Assembly: GCA_029858145.1 (NCBI GenBank)
Contig: JAOUFP010000167.1
Coordinates: 1-6,635 of the forward strand
DNA: 6,635 nt
From: Nitrospirota bacterium
Lineage (GTDB): Bacteria > Nitrospirota > Thermodesulfovibrionia > Thermodesulfovibrionales > UBA6898
Direction of reading: 5' to 3'
The translations under genes and the position numbers were made by a program. This document shows, one piece after another, positions 1 to 4,442 of the stretch; the stretch's first letter is position 1, and the number at the start of each line of letters is the position of its first letter. Under the pieces are notes generated by a model, which was given only the letters and a program-made list of their open reading frames with translations, was not told the origin of the DNA and ran no database searches.

Positions 1-272
1 AGGATTTGTTCGTGAGTCCAATTTGGCTTTCGTAGCCGCTTGGGTCGGCGGGACCTGTCCTTCAGCGTACTAAGGTCTTTCAGATCAACACTATCATGCC
101 ACCGATACAGTGTTGCCTTGCTGATCCCGAAAAGATTGCACACCATTAATGGTTGTCTCGTCTGTCGCAGCAGCAAAACTGCTCTCAGTTTGTTCAGCTC
201 TTTCTCTGTTAATTCCGGCCAGTCCCGCTTCGAAAGACAGTGAAATCCTTTTGCCATGCTGAATACCTTCAT
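1..272 (-). CDS. IS transposase / integrase, N-terminal part (truncated by window edge)
   Basis: An open frame of 90 codons starts at the ATG at 272-270 and runs off the left edge without a stop. A strong Shine-Dalgarno (GGAGGAGG, 289-282) lies 9 bp before the ATG, which fixes the start. The product begins MKVFSMAKGF. Residues about 22-58 read as a helix-turn-helix of the type found at the N-terminus of IS481-like and related transposases: an ELNKLRAVLLLRQ helix followed by the recognition segment FGISKATLYRWH. A basic stretch with SRRPKRLRKP follows and is typical of the linker before the DDE catalytic domain, which would lie outside the window. Family assignment rests on remembered resemblance of the HTH and basic linker; IS481 is likely but not proven. 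Whether the element is intact cannot be seen. Its outer end should lie in 273-450, but I could not locate a terminal repeat or target duplication there. Confidence 0.75.
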   Translation of the reverse strand, partial: MKVFSMAKGFHCLSKRDWPELTEKELNKLRAVLLLRQTRQPLMVCNLFGISKATLYRWHDSVDLKDLSTLKDRSRRPKRLRKPNWTHEQI

Positions 273-451
273 TAAGGGGTTCCTCCTCCCAAGTCACCCC
301 TCTTTTTTACACTGTTGCAGTCTCATATGTATCTGAACTTATTCAGTTGTTCATGCCCTGCGGACCCGGTATCCGCTTCCCTCCTGAGATCTGGAAGAAT
401 TTCAGCATCTGCTGGAGGTCATTTTTGCACAGAACTCTCAGACAAATTTGC
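273..451. other. Non-coding spacer between transposase and redox cluster
   Basis: No credible gene is visible on either strand. The part nearest 273 should contain the outer end of the insertion sequence. A small imperfect palindrome (TGAAC at 334-338, GTTCA at 349-353) is the only structure seen; it could mark the element's end but is too short to call. The rest, up to the -35 box at 452, shows nothing recognisable. Confidence 0.5.
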
Positions 452-480
452 TTGACATAGACTTATTTTTAGTTAATAAT
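452..480 (+). promoter_or_regulatory. Sigma-70-type promoter of the redox cluster
   Basis: A perfect -35 hexamer TTGACA (452-457) is followed after 17 bp by AATAAT (475-480), a 5/6 match to the -10 consensus. The AT-rich leader then leads to the Shine-Dalgarno at 499-504. This is the strongest promoter-like sequence in the window and sits directly upstream of the rubredoxin-fusion gene, so it probably drives the operon that includes the superoxide reductase. Confidence 0.75.
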
Positions 481-488
481 GATTCTAT
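474..488. promoter_or_regulatory. Candidate PerR/Fur-type operator over the -10 box
   Basis: TAATAATGATTCTAT matches the known PerR box (7-1-7, TTATAAT-N-ATTATAA) at 12 of 14 informative positions and overlaps the -10 of the cluster promoter, where a repressor would block polymerase. PerR controls superoxide reductase and rubredoxin genes in some anaerobes such as Clostridium acetobutylicum, so the setting fits. The left half is partly the -10 sequence itself, so the match is less independent than it looks. No regulator gene lies in the window. Confidence 0.4.
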
Positions 489-511
489 ATAGTTAAATGG
501 AGGGAAAATTG

Positions 512-991
512 ATGGAGGTATCAGCAGAAAAAATACCCGGGGGATTCAAAGTAGACGGACTTGACATAAAAGGAGGCAAGTGCGGATGTACTTCGATACT
601 TTCCTGTTGTCACAGCTGGACAAAGATCAAGAGAAACGGAAATGCATTCACCTTTACCGGCAAGGCATCCTCGCCGGACACGAAAGAAACCTTCACCTGG
701 GGATATGAAGTCAAAAAAGGCGATTTTACCGTCGAAGTCCGCATGGAGGACGCCAGGGACAAGGAAATTTTCTCCGGATACTATCCTCCGGGAATCGAGG
801 ATTGGATTCAGAAGGGATGGGAGGTTGTGAGCAAAGAAGGAGATCGTGAAGACTTCGGCCTCTGGAGATGTGCTGCATGCAAATGGCTGTACAAGGAAAA
901 AGTGGAAGGCACGAGGTTCAGCGAACTTCCGGACGACTGGAAGTGTCCTGTCTGCAGGGCAGGAAAAACATCATTTGAAAAAGTGGGATAA
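512..991 (+). CDS. Rubredoxin fused to an unrecognised Cys-rich N-terminal domain
   Basis: The start is taken at ATG 512 because GGAGGG (499-504) lies 7 bp upstream; an in-frame ATG at 497 has no Shine-Dalgarno and would itself overlap that site. The product is 159 residues. Residues about 118-158 form a rubredoxin domain: CxxC at Cys120/Cys123 and CPVC at Cys145/Cys148, with the ELPDDWKCPVC signature. These four cysteines should bind one iron as Fe(SCys)4. The loop between the two Cys pairs is short, and the usual CGY after the first pair is CKW. The first 115 or so residues match no family I know. They hold a compact cluster C24-x-C26-x5-C32-C33-H34 that could bind a second metal, then an apparently beta-rich stretch containing FTWGYEVKKGDF and YYPPGIEDWIQKGW. 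No signal peptide is visible, so it is probably cytoplasmic. It is followed after 13 bp by the superoxide reductase gene, so a role as its electron donor is a reasonable inference. The rubredoxin domain is certain; the function of the N-terminus is unknown. Confidence 0.9.
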   Translation: MEVSAEKIPGGFKVDGLDIKGGKCGCTSILSCCHSWTKIKRNGNAFTFTGKASSPDTKETFTWGYEVKKGDFTVEVRMEDARDKEIFSGYYPPGIEDWIQKGWEVVSKEGDREDFGLWRCAACKWLYKEKVEGTRFSELPDDWKCPVCRAGKTSFEKVG

Positions 992-1004
992 GGAGGAGAG
1001 AAAC

Positions 1005-1388
1005 ATGCAGGAGAAAGGTTTATTTTGCGGGATAAACAAGCCAAAAGATAGTGCGAACATGACAGATTTTGAAAAAAAGCATACACCCGTCATTGAGTGC
1101 CCTGATGAGGTAAAAGAGGGAGTTCCATTTCAGGTAAGGATCAGGGTCGGATCAATACCGCATCTAATGGAAGAAGGTCATTTTATCCAGTGGTTAGAGG
1201 TAAGGTTCGGAGAGAATCTCTATGAAAGAGTCGAACTGGCACCCGTATTCTCACGGCCTGAGATAACCGTCACCCTGGCAAAGGGCGGAAAACATGAAAA
1301 GGGAACCCTTCGCGTCATCGAAAAATGCAACCTCCACGGCGCCTGGGAAGCGACAAAAGAGATACGTATTGCAGGAGATGGAAACTGA
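1005..1388 (+). CDS. sor: Class II superoxide reductase (neelaredoxin type)
   Basis: This 127-residue cytoplasmic protein should reduce superoxide to hydrogen peroxide without making O2, using electrons from rubredoxin. All five ligands of the Fe(His)4Cys site are visible: His26 (KKHTP), His53 and His59 (PHLMEEGHFIQW) and Cys108/His111 (CNLHG). There is no N-terminal desulforedoxin domain, so it is class II rather than class I desulfoferrodoxin. The usual EKH triplet before the first His reads EKKH (Glu23-Lys24-Lys25-His26), so the position of the catalytic-loop Glu is Lys and the Glu is one residue further away. I believe some class II members share this, but cannot confirm it. AGGAGG (991-996) lies 8 bp before the ATG and overlaps the stop codon of the upstream rubredoxin-fusion gene, so the two genes are probably cotranscribed. 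Length and motif order match the family well. Confidence 0.95.
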   Translation: MQEKGLFCGINKPKDSANMTDFEKKHTPVIECPDEVKEGVPFQVRIRVGSIPHLMEEGHFIQWLEVRFGENLYERVELAPVFSRPEITVTLAKGGKHEKGTLRVIEKCNLHGAWEATKEIRIAGDGN

Positions 1389-1626
1389 TCGTGCAAAGGA
1401 ATGCTCAGGCAGGCTCTTCGCAATCGGGATAGCCCTTGATTCCGGTCTTTCTGGGCATGATTTCATAACATGGCAGCCGGGAAATCTCAATGGAAAAAAG
1501 GAGAAAGAGATCCTTTTTCAGGTCACAGCAGAGGAGGAAGATCATCCTGCAGCAGTGTTCAATATCCCTGCTTTCAGAGTAATGATGCAGGCGACTGGAC
1601 AAGTGGGAAGAACCGGGTATAATTGA
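1378..1626 (+). CDS. Small hypothetical protein in the redox operon
   Basis: An 82-residue frame begins at ATG 1378, overlapping the last 11 bases of the superoxide reductase gene, and stops 25 bp before the desulforedoxin gene. It fills the only gap in the operon, and no other plausible frame covers it. The sequence has no cysteine cluster (a single Cys9), no membrane segment and no motif I recognise; features are FITWQPG near residues 29-35, an acidic AEEED stretch near 51-55 and a Gly/Arg-rich tail ending TGYN. The start is uncertain: AGGAG touches the ATG with no spacing, so initiation would depend on coupling to translation of the gene before it. It could be a real small protein, a decayed gene remnant, or non-coding spacer. 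Confidence 0.4.
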   Translation: METDRAKECSGRLFAIGIALDSGLSGHDFITWQPGNLNGKKEKEILFQVTAEEEDHPAAVFNIPAFRVMMQATGQVGRTGYN

Positions 1627-1651
1627 ATGAAAACATAAAAAAGGAGGGGAA

Positions 1652-1768
1652 ATGACAAAAGTCGGACAGAAATACAAATGCAATATCTGCGGTAATGAGG
1701 TAGAGGTGACAAAGGCGGGAGCAGGCACTCTCGTATGCTGCGGAAAACCGATGGAGGCGATCGCGTAA
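1652..1768 (+). CDS. dsr: Desulforedoxin (stand-alone, 38 residues)
   Basis: The 38-residue product reads as a complete desulforedoxin: MTKVGQKYKC at the N-terminus, Cys10-x2-Cys13 (CNIC) and the diagnostic adjacent pair Cys29-Cys30 in GTLVCCGKPM. Desulforedoxins are small homodimers in which each chain binds one iron through four cysteines. The same domain forms the N-terminus of class I desulfoferrodoxins, where it precedes the superoxide reductase domain. Here it is a separate gene downstream of a class II superoxide reductase. The strong Shine-Dalgarno GGAGGGG (1643-1649) directly before the ATG supports the start. Length and cysteine spacing agree with free-standing desulforedoxins from sulfate reducers. 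A role in electron transfer to the SOR is inference from family and context. The gene symbol is used loosely; many genomes leave this gene unnamed. Confidence 0.9.
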   Translation: MTKVGQKYKCNICGNEVEVTKAGAGTLVCCGKPMEAIA

Positions 1769-1820
1769 TCGGCCTTCACAACCACCCCTGTCTCTTCCAC
1801 GCACCGGATGAGGCGTATCT

Positions 1821-1849
1821 TTAGTCGCGGGGTATTTAACCAATATAAT
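1821..1849 (+). promoter_or_regulatory. Possible internal promoter for the rubredoxin gene
   Basis: The 108-bp gap between the desulforedoxin and rubredoxin genes contains a perfect -10 hexamer TATAAT (1844-1849). At 17 bp upstream the -35 position reads TTAGTC (1821-1826), which is a poor match, so any promoter would be weak or need an activator. No terminator is seen between the two genes, so read-through from upstream is also likely. Confidence 0.45.
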
Positions 1850-1857
1850 CATTCATA
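1843..1857. promoter_or_regulatory. Second PerR-like site over the internal -10
   Basis: ATATAATCATTCATA matches the 7-1-7 PerR box at 10 of 14 positions. Its core ATAAT-N-ATTC is identical, apart from the central base, to the core at 476-485 upstream of the first gene of the cluster, and it sits at the same place relative to the -10. Much of the left half is the -10 itself, so only the right half adds independent support. Confidence 0.3.
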
Positions 1858-1876
1858 ACAAAGGAGGAATTGAAAT

Positions 1877-2008
1877 ATGTGGAGATGCACGGTTTGCGGC
1901 TATGAATATGATGAAGCAAAGGAAGGTGTCCCCTTTGAGCAGCTTCCGGACGACTGGACCTGCCCGGTATGCAACGCGCCGAAAGACGCGTTTGAAAAAG
2001 TATCATAA
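1877..2008 (+). CDS. Rubredoxin, short-loop type (43 residues)
   Basis: The product is a small one-iron electron carrier. Cys4/Cys7 (CTVCGY) and Cys29/Cys32 (CPVC) are the four iron ligands, and LPDDWTCPVC with the tail KDAFEKV is the rubredoxin signature. At 43 residues it is about 9 shorter than common rubredoxins because the loop between the CxxC pairs is cut back, as in the 45-residue rubredoxin of Desulfovibrio desulfuricans. It shares 24 of 42 aligned positions, and the same short loop, with the C-terminal domain of the gene at 512. AGGAGG (1862-1867) lies 9 bp before the ATG. As the last gene of the cluster it is the natural electron donor to the superoxide reductase, although rubredoxins also serve rubrerythrin and oxygen reductases encoded elsewhere. 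Confidence 0.95.
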   Translation: MWRCTVCGYEYDEAKEGVPFEQLPDDWTCPVCNAPKDAFEKVS

Positions 2009-2083
2009 TAAGAAGAATTCACAACATTCATGCACACCGGCCCAGGCAGGCTGTCCGACAATGGAACGTTTTTGGCGGCCCAG

Positions 2084-2100
2084 GGGCGGACTGCCCGCCC
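2084..2100. terminator. GC-rich hairpin between convergent rubredoxin and mazG
   Basis: GGGCGG (2084-2089) and CCGCCC (2095-2100) form a perfect 6-bp stem with a 5-nt loop in the 102-bp gap between two convergent genes. Neither strand has a T-run just after the stem, so it is not a textbook intrinsic terminator; it may act with Rho or only stabilise 3' ends. Confidence 0.3.
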
Positions 2101-2110
2101 TCCCCGCCGG

Positions 2111-2878
2111 TCATTTCTTCCTCGCCTTCGCCTCGTCCCAGAGAGCGTCCATCTCAGCCAGGGTCATGTCCGAAAGTTTCCTGCCTGAATCCGCGGCAGC
2201 CATCTCTATATACCGGAAGCGGGATATGAACTTGCTGATCGTCTTCCTGAGCGCGTCTTCAGGGTTTACGCCGATAAACCTCGATATGTTGACGAGCACG
2301 AAAAGGACGTCGCCGAGTTCCTCCTCAATCGCAACCTCTTCTTTTTTTGCCATGGCATTTTTGAATTCACCGATTTCTTCGTCGAGTTTTTTCATCACAT
2401 CTTCAACCCTGTCCCAGTCAAAACCCACCCGTGATGCCCTGTCCTGAAGCCTGTGCGCACGGAGCAGGGATGGCAATGTCCTGGGTACACCTTCAAGCAC
2501 AGATTCCCGCTGCTTGCCTTCCCGTTTCTTCTGCGCCTCCCAGTGGACGAGCACCTCTGCCGCGGTCTTATAGTCCGCGTCACCGAAAACATGAGGATGC
2601 CTCGCGATCATCTTCCTGCCGATCTTCTCAATAACATCGGCCATTTCGAACTCACCTTTTTCCTTCGCGATCTGGCATTGAAAGACGATCTGGAAGAGCA
2701 GGTCGCCAAGTTCTTCTTTCACTGCCTCGGGATCTTTCTCGTCGATCGCCTCGAGGACTTCATACGCCTCTTCAACGAGGAAGGGCTTGAGAGACTCCAT
2801 CGTCTGCTCTTTGTCCCAGGGACAGCCCTTTTCACTCCGCAACGCAGCCATGATCTTTATCAGTTCATCGAGATTCAT
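2111..2878 (-). CDS. mazG: Nucleoside triphosphate pyrophosphohydrolase MazG
   Basis: This 255-residue cytoplasmic enzyme hydrolyses NTPs and dNTPs to the monophosphate and pyrophosphate, a house-cleaning role for aberrant nucleotides. It has the two tandem MazG domains of the E. coli-type protein (about 263 residues). The first domain shows GCPWDKEQT (18-26), the metal-binding EExxE (Glu36, Glu37, Glu40) and EELGD (Glu55, Glu56, Asp59), then RHPHVFGD. The second repeats the pattern with DEEIGEF and EEELGDVLFVLVNISR. The N-terminus MNLDELIKIMAALR aligns with the E. coli start, so the ATG at 2878 is probably right even though no Shine-Dalgarno precedes it. Instead a -10-like hexamer ends 6 bp before the ATG, suggesting a leaderless mRNA. 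It is transcribed alone, converging on the redox cluster. Confidence 0.95.
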   Translation of the reverse strand: MNLDELIKIMAALRSEKGCPWDKEQTMESLKPFLVEEAYEVLEAIDEKDPEAVKEELGDLLFQIVFQCQIAKEKGEFEMADVIEKIGRKMIARHPHVFGDADYKTAAEVLVHWEAQKKREGKQRESVLEGVPRTLPSLLRAHRLQDRASRVGFDWDRVEDVMKKLDEEIGEFKNAMAKKEEVAIEEELGDVLFVLVNISRFIGVNPEDALRKTISKFISRFRYIEMAAADSGRKLSDMTLAEMDALWDEAKARKK

Positions 2879-2884
2879 GGGATT

Positions 2885-2913
2885 ATATTAAGTCCGGACT
2901 CCTTTATTGTCAA
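2885..2913 (-). promoter_or_regulatory. mazG promoter containing a perfect palindrome
   Basis: Reading the minus strand, TTGACA (2913-2908) is followed after 17 bp by TAATAT (2890-2885), with the mazG ATG 6 bp later. The predicted start of transcription falls on or next to the ATG. The spacer contains AGTCCGGACT (2891-2900), a perfect 10-bp palindrome in the usual place for a repressor site. An alternative TATAAT at 2887-2882 has 20-bp spacing and would place the start inside the gene. Confidence 0.55.
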
Positions 2914-3043
2914 ATAGACGCAATGCGGCGTTTGAGAGAACTGCTTCAACTCGAAAATAACGACCAGTGGGTATGAATGACAGAACCTATTCCCTTTAGT
3001 TGCTCGCGCAGAGACACAAAGTGCGTAAAGGGCATAAAGTCTT
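2914..3043. repeat. Gene-free stretch with a degenerate repeat arm
   Basis: No gene is visible. Bases 3005-3030 contain CGCAGAGACACAAAG followed by TGCGTAAAG. This resembles, inverted, the CTCTGCG segment at 3209-3240 on the other side of the 150-bp element; both look like eroded copies of a CTCTGCGTCTCTGCG-type interspersed repeat common in environmental bacterial genomes. A loose AGAACCTAT at 2982-2990 matches the first 9 bases of that element's terminal repeat. Confidence 0.4.
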
Positions 3044-3193
3044 AGAACCTATCTCAAAATCAACAGTTTTGTCATTTGCCCTTTTTTGTCATTCCCGTGC
3101 AGACGGGAATCCGGTGTTTTCAAGGTGTTCTGGATACCCGCCTTCGCGGGTATGACAGCCTTTTCAGAAACAACCGTTTTTGAGATAGGTTCT
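3044..3193. mobile_element. 150-bp MITE-like palindromic element
   Basis: The element is bounded by perfect 16-bp terminal inverted repeats: AGAACCTATCTCAAAA (3044-3059) and its complement TTTTGAGATAGGTTCT (3178-3193). Inside are two perfect 8-bp hairpins with 4-nt loops, ATTCCCGT/ACGGGAAT (3091-3110) and ATACCCGC/GCGGGTAT (3134-3153), themselves in inverted arrangement because the outer flanks read GTCATTCCCG and CGGGTATGAC. No coding frame is present. Size, terminal repeats and lack of coding capacity fit a non-autonomous miniature transposable element. GTCT occurs at 3039-3042 and 3195-3198, one base outside each end, and is a possible but unproven target duplication. The inner hairpins resemble the interspersed GTCATTCCCGC...GCGGGAATGAC repeats seen in many Nitrospirota and deltaproteobacterial genomes, so the unit could be a composite. 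Confidence 0.75.
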
Positions 3194-3241
3194 GGTCTCA
3201 TCTATTGATTTCTTCTGCGTCTTCTGAGGCTCTGCGGTGAA
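3194..3241. repeat. Right-hand repeat arm next to hemW
   Basis: CTTCTGCGT and CTCTGCGGTGAA (3213-3242) form a degenerate tandem of the CTCTGCG-type interspersed repeat. It runs up to an in-frame upstream ATG of hemW at 3242, which is one reason not to use that ATG as the start. Confidence 0.4.
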
Positions 3242-3247
3242 ATGCCC

Positions 3248-3277
3248 TTTTCAGGATTATCCGTTATCACCTACAAT
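3248..3277 (+). promoter_or_regulatory. Possible hemW promoter
   Basis: TTTTCA (3248-3253, 4/6 match to the -35) and TACAAT (3272-3277, 5/6 match to the -10) are 18 bp apart. The -10 ends 6 bp before the ATG at 3284, the same distance as in mazG. The expected transcription start is therefore the A of that ATG. Confidence 0.4.
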
Positions 3278-3283
3278 ATACCC

Positions 3284-4408
3284 ATGGCGGAATTCCTCTA
3301 TATCCATATACCATATTGCATCAAAAAATGCATTTACTGCGACTTCCTCTCTCTTCCCTTTGATGAGCAGTCCGCTAAAGGATATGTCGACAGTCTCTGC
3401 AGGGAACTGGAGATCAGGAGAGCTGCTGCCGGAACATTGAAAACCATATTCATCGGAGGCGGGACTCCCACCGTGCTCCCCGACGACTGTTTCAGGCAGC
3501 TCTTTCACTGCCTGCGGGAGAACTTCGAGTTATCACCGGAAATCGAGATATCGGTTGAGGCGAATCCCGGAACACTCAGCGCAGCAAAGATCGAGAATCT
3601 TCTCACACTCGGCGTCAACAGGATGAGTATCGGCATACAGTCCTTCCATGACGGTGAACTGAAGACGCTCGGCAGGATACATACCTCGGAAGAGGCCCTG
3701 GTCTCAGTACGTTTGCTGTTGACCGCGGGACTTACGAACATTTCGGTCGATCTGATGTACGGCATACCGGGCCAGACGATCGGGACATGGGAGGAAACCC
3801 TCGAAAAGGCGGCCGGCCTTTCGCCCCGGCATATGTCCTCATATGAACTCACTCCGGAAAAGGGGACCCCGCTCTCCCGCCTTATAAACAAGACCGTTCT
3901 CACCATGCCGGAAGAAGGGCTTATTCTTGACATGTACGCTCTCGCCATAGATTTTCTGCAGGACAGGGGATACGAACATTACGAGATATCCAACTTCGCG
4001 CTTCCCGGGTTCAGATGCCGCCACAATCTCAACTATTGGGAAAGGGGTGAATACATAGGCGCAGGGCTGGGTGCTCATTCATTCTTACAGGGAGTACGTT
4101 CGAGCAATACCAGCGATATCAATACCTATATCGAGCGTCTCGCGGATGATATCATTCCCGGGGCCGAGGCGATCGAAATCAGCCCTGAAGAGGCGGTCAA
4201 AGAGTTCATCTTTCTCGGTCTGAGAAAGACAGAGGGAATCAGCCTGCGTGAGGCAAAAACAATGAGACCAGACTTTCTGGACGCCTGCACTGAACTCATC
4301 GACAGCGGCAACCTTGTGATTACCAATAACCATCTGAGGCTTACCCGTAAGGGGTTGCCCCTTTCGAACATGGTGATTGTGCGGTTATTCGAGAGTTTAG
4401 GCCTTTAA
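3284..4408 (+). CDS. hemW: Heme chaperone HemW (radical SAM, HemN-like)
   Basis: The 374-residue product starts MAEFLYIHIPYC, the usual HemW beginning; an in-frame ATG at 3242 would add 14 residues that the family lacks and that overlap a repeat. The radical SAM cluster motif is Cys12-x3-Cys16-x2-Cys19 followed by Asp-Phe. HemN coproporphyrinogen dehydrogenase has CxC at this place, so the Phe points to HemW. Further motifs are GGGTPT (58-63), EANPG (92-96), the GIQSF strand (117-121), DLMYGIPGQT (156-165) and the HemW-specific heme-binding region CRHNLNYW (245-252) leading into GAGLGAHSF. HemW binds heme and a [4Fe-4S] cluster and delivers heme to respiratory enzymes in the cytoplasm or at the membrane. 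Many databases still label such proteins coproporphyrinogen III oxidase. There is no Shine-Dalgarno; a -10-like box ends 6 bp upstream. The gene stands alone and converges on the flavoprotein gene. Confidence 0.92.
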   Translation: MAEFLYIHIPYCIKKCIYCDFLSLPFDEQSAKGYVDSLCRELEIRRAAAGTLKTIFIGGGTPTVLPDDCFRQLFHCLRENFELSPEIEISVEANPGTLSAAKIENLLTLGVNRMSIGIQSFHDGELKTLGRIHTSEEALVSVRLLLTAGLTNISVDLMYGIPGQTIGTWEETLEKAAGLSPRHMSSYELTPEKGTPLSRLINKTVLTMPEEGLILDMYALAIDFLQDRGYEHYEISNFALPGFRCRHNLNYWERGEYIGAGLGAHSFLQGVRSSNTSDINTYIERLADDIIPGAEAIEISPEEAVKEFIFLGLRKTEGISLREAKTMRPDFLDACTELIDSGNLVITNNHLRLTRKGLPLSNMVIVRLFESLGL

Positions 4409-4412
4409 CCCC

Positions 4413-4427
4413 TGAAGGATGCCTTCA
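4413..4427. terminator. Small hairpin between convergent hemW and flavoprotein genes
   Basis: TGAAGG (4413-4418) and CCTTCA (4422-4427) form a perfect 6-bp stem around ATG in the 34-bp gap between two convergent genes. There is no T-run on either side, so termination is only suggested by position. Confidence 0.3.
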
Positions 4428-4442
4428 CTTGACACAGCAGGG

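Noticed and set aside
94..297. 67-residue minus-strand frame near the left edge
   Set aside because: It is out of frame with the transposase reading frame, which has a good Shine-Dalgarno and a recognisable helix-turn-helix.
846..1388. 180-residue plus-strand frame containing the superoxide reductase
   Set aside because: The first 53 residues overlap the rubredoxin domain of the previous gene in another frame; the true start at 1005 has a strong Shine-Dalgarno.
1405..1800. 131-residue minus-strand frame
   Set aside because: It overlaps the certain desulforedoxin gene and the small plus-strand ORF, and its sequence is low-complexity and without motifs.
1902..2447. 181-residue plus-strand frame
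   Set aside because: It overlaps the rubredoxin gene in a different frame and then runs antisense to mazG; Ser-rich composition is typical of a shadow.
2882..2887. TATAAT as the mazG -10
   Set aside because: Its spacing of 20 bp from the TTGACA is too long and would start transcription inside the gene; TAATAT at 2890-2885 fits with 17 bp.
2453..2917. 154-residue plus-strand frame opposite mazG
   Set aside because: It is antisense to a clear two-domain MazG gene and has no domain of its own; a shadow frame.
3091..3153. Two short hairpins considered as a CRISPR array
   Set aside because: There are only two dissimilar palindromes with no regular spacers; they are internal parts of a MITE-like or REP-like repeat.
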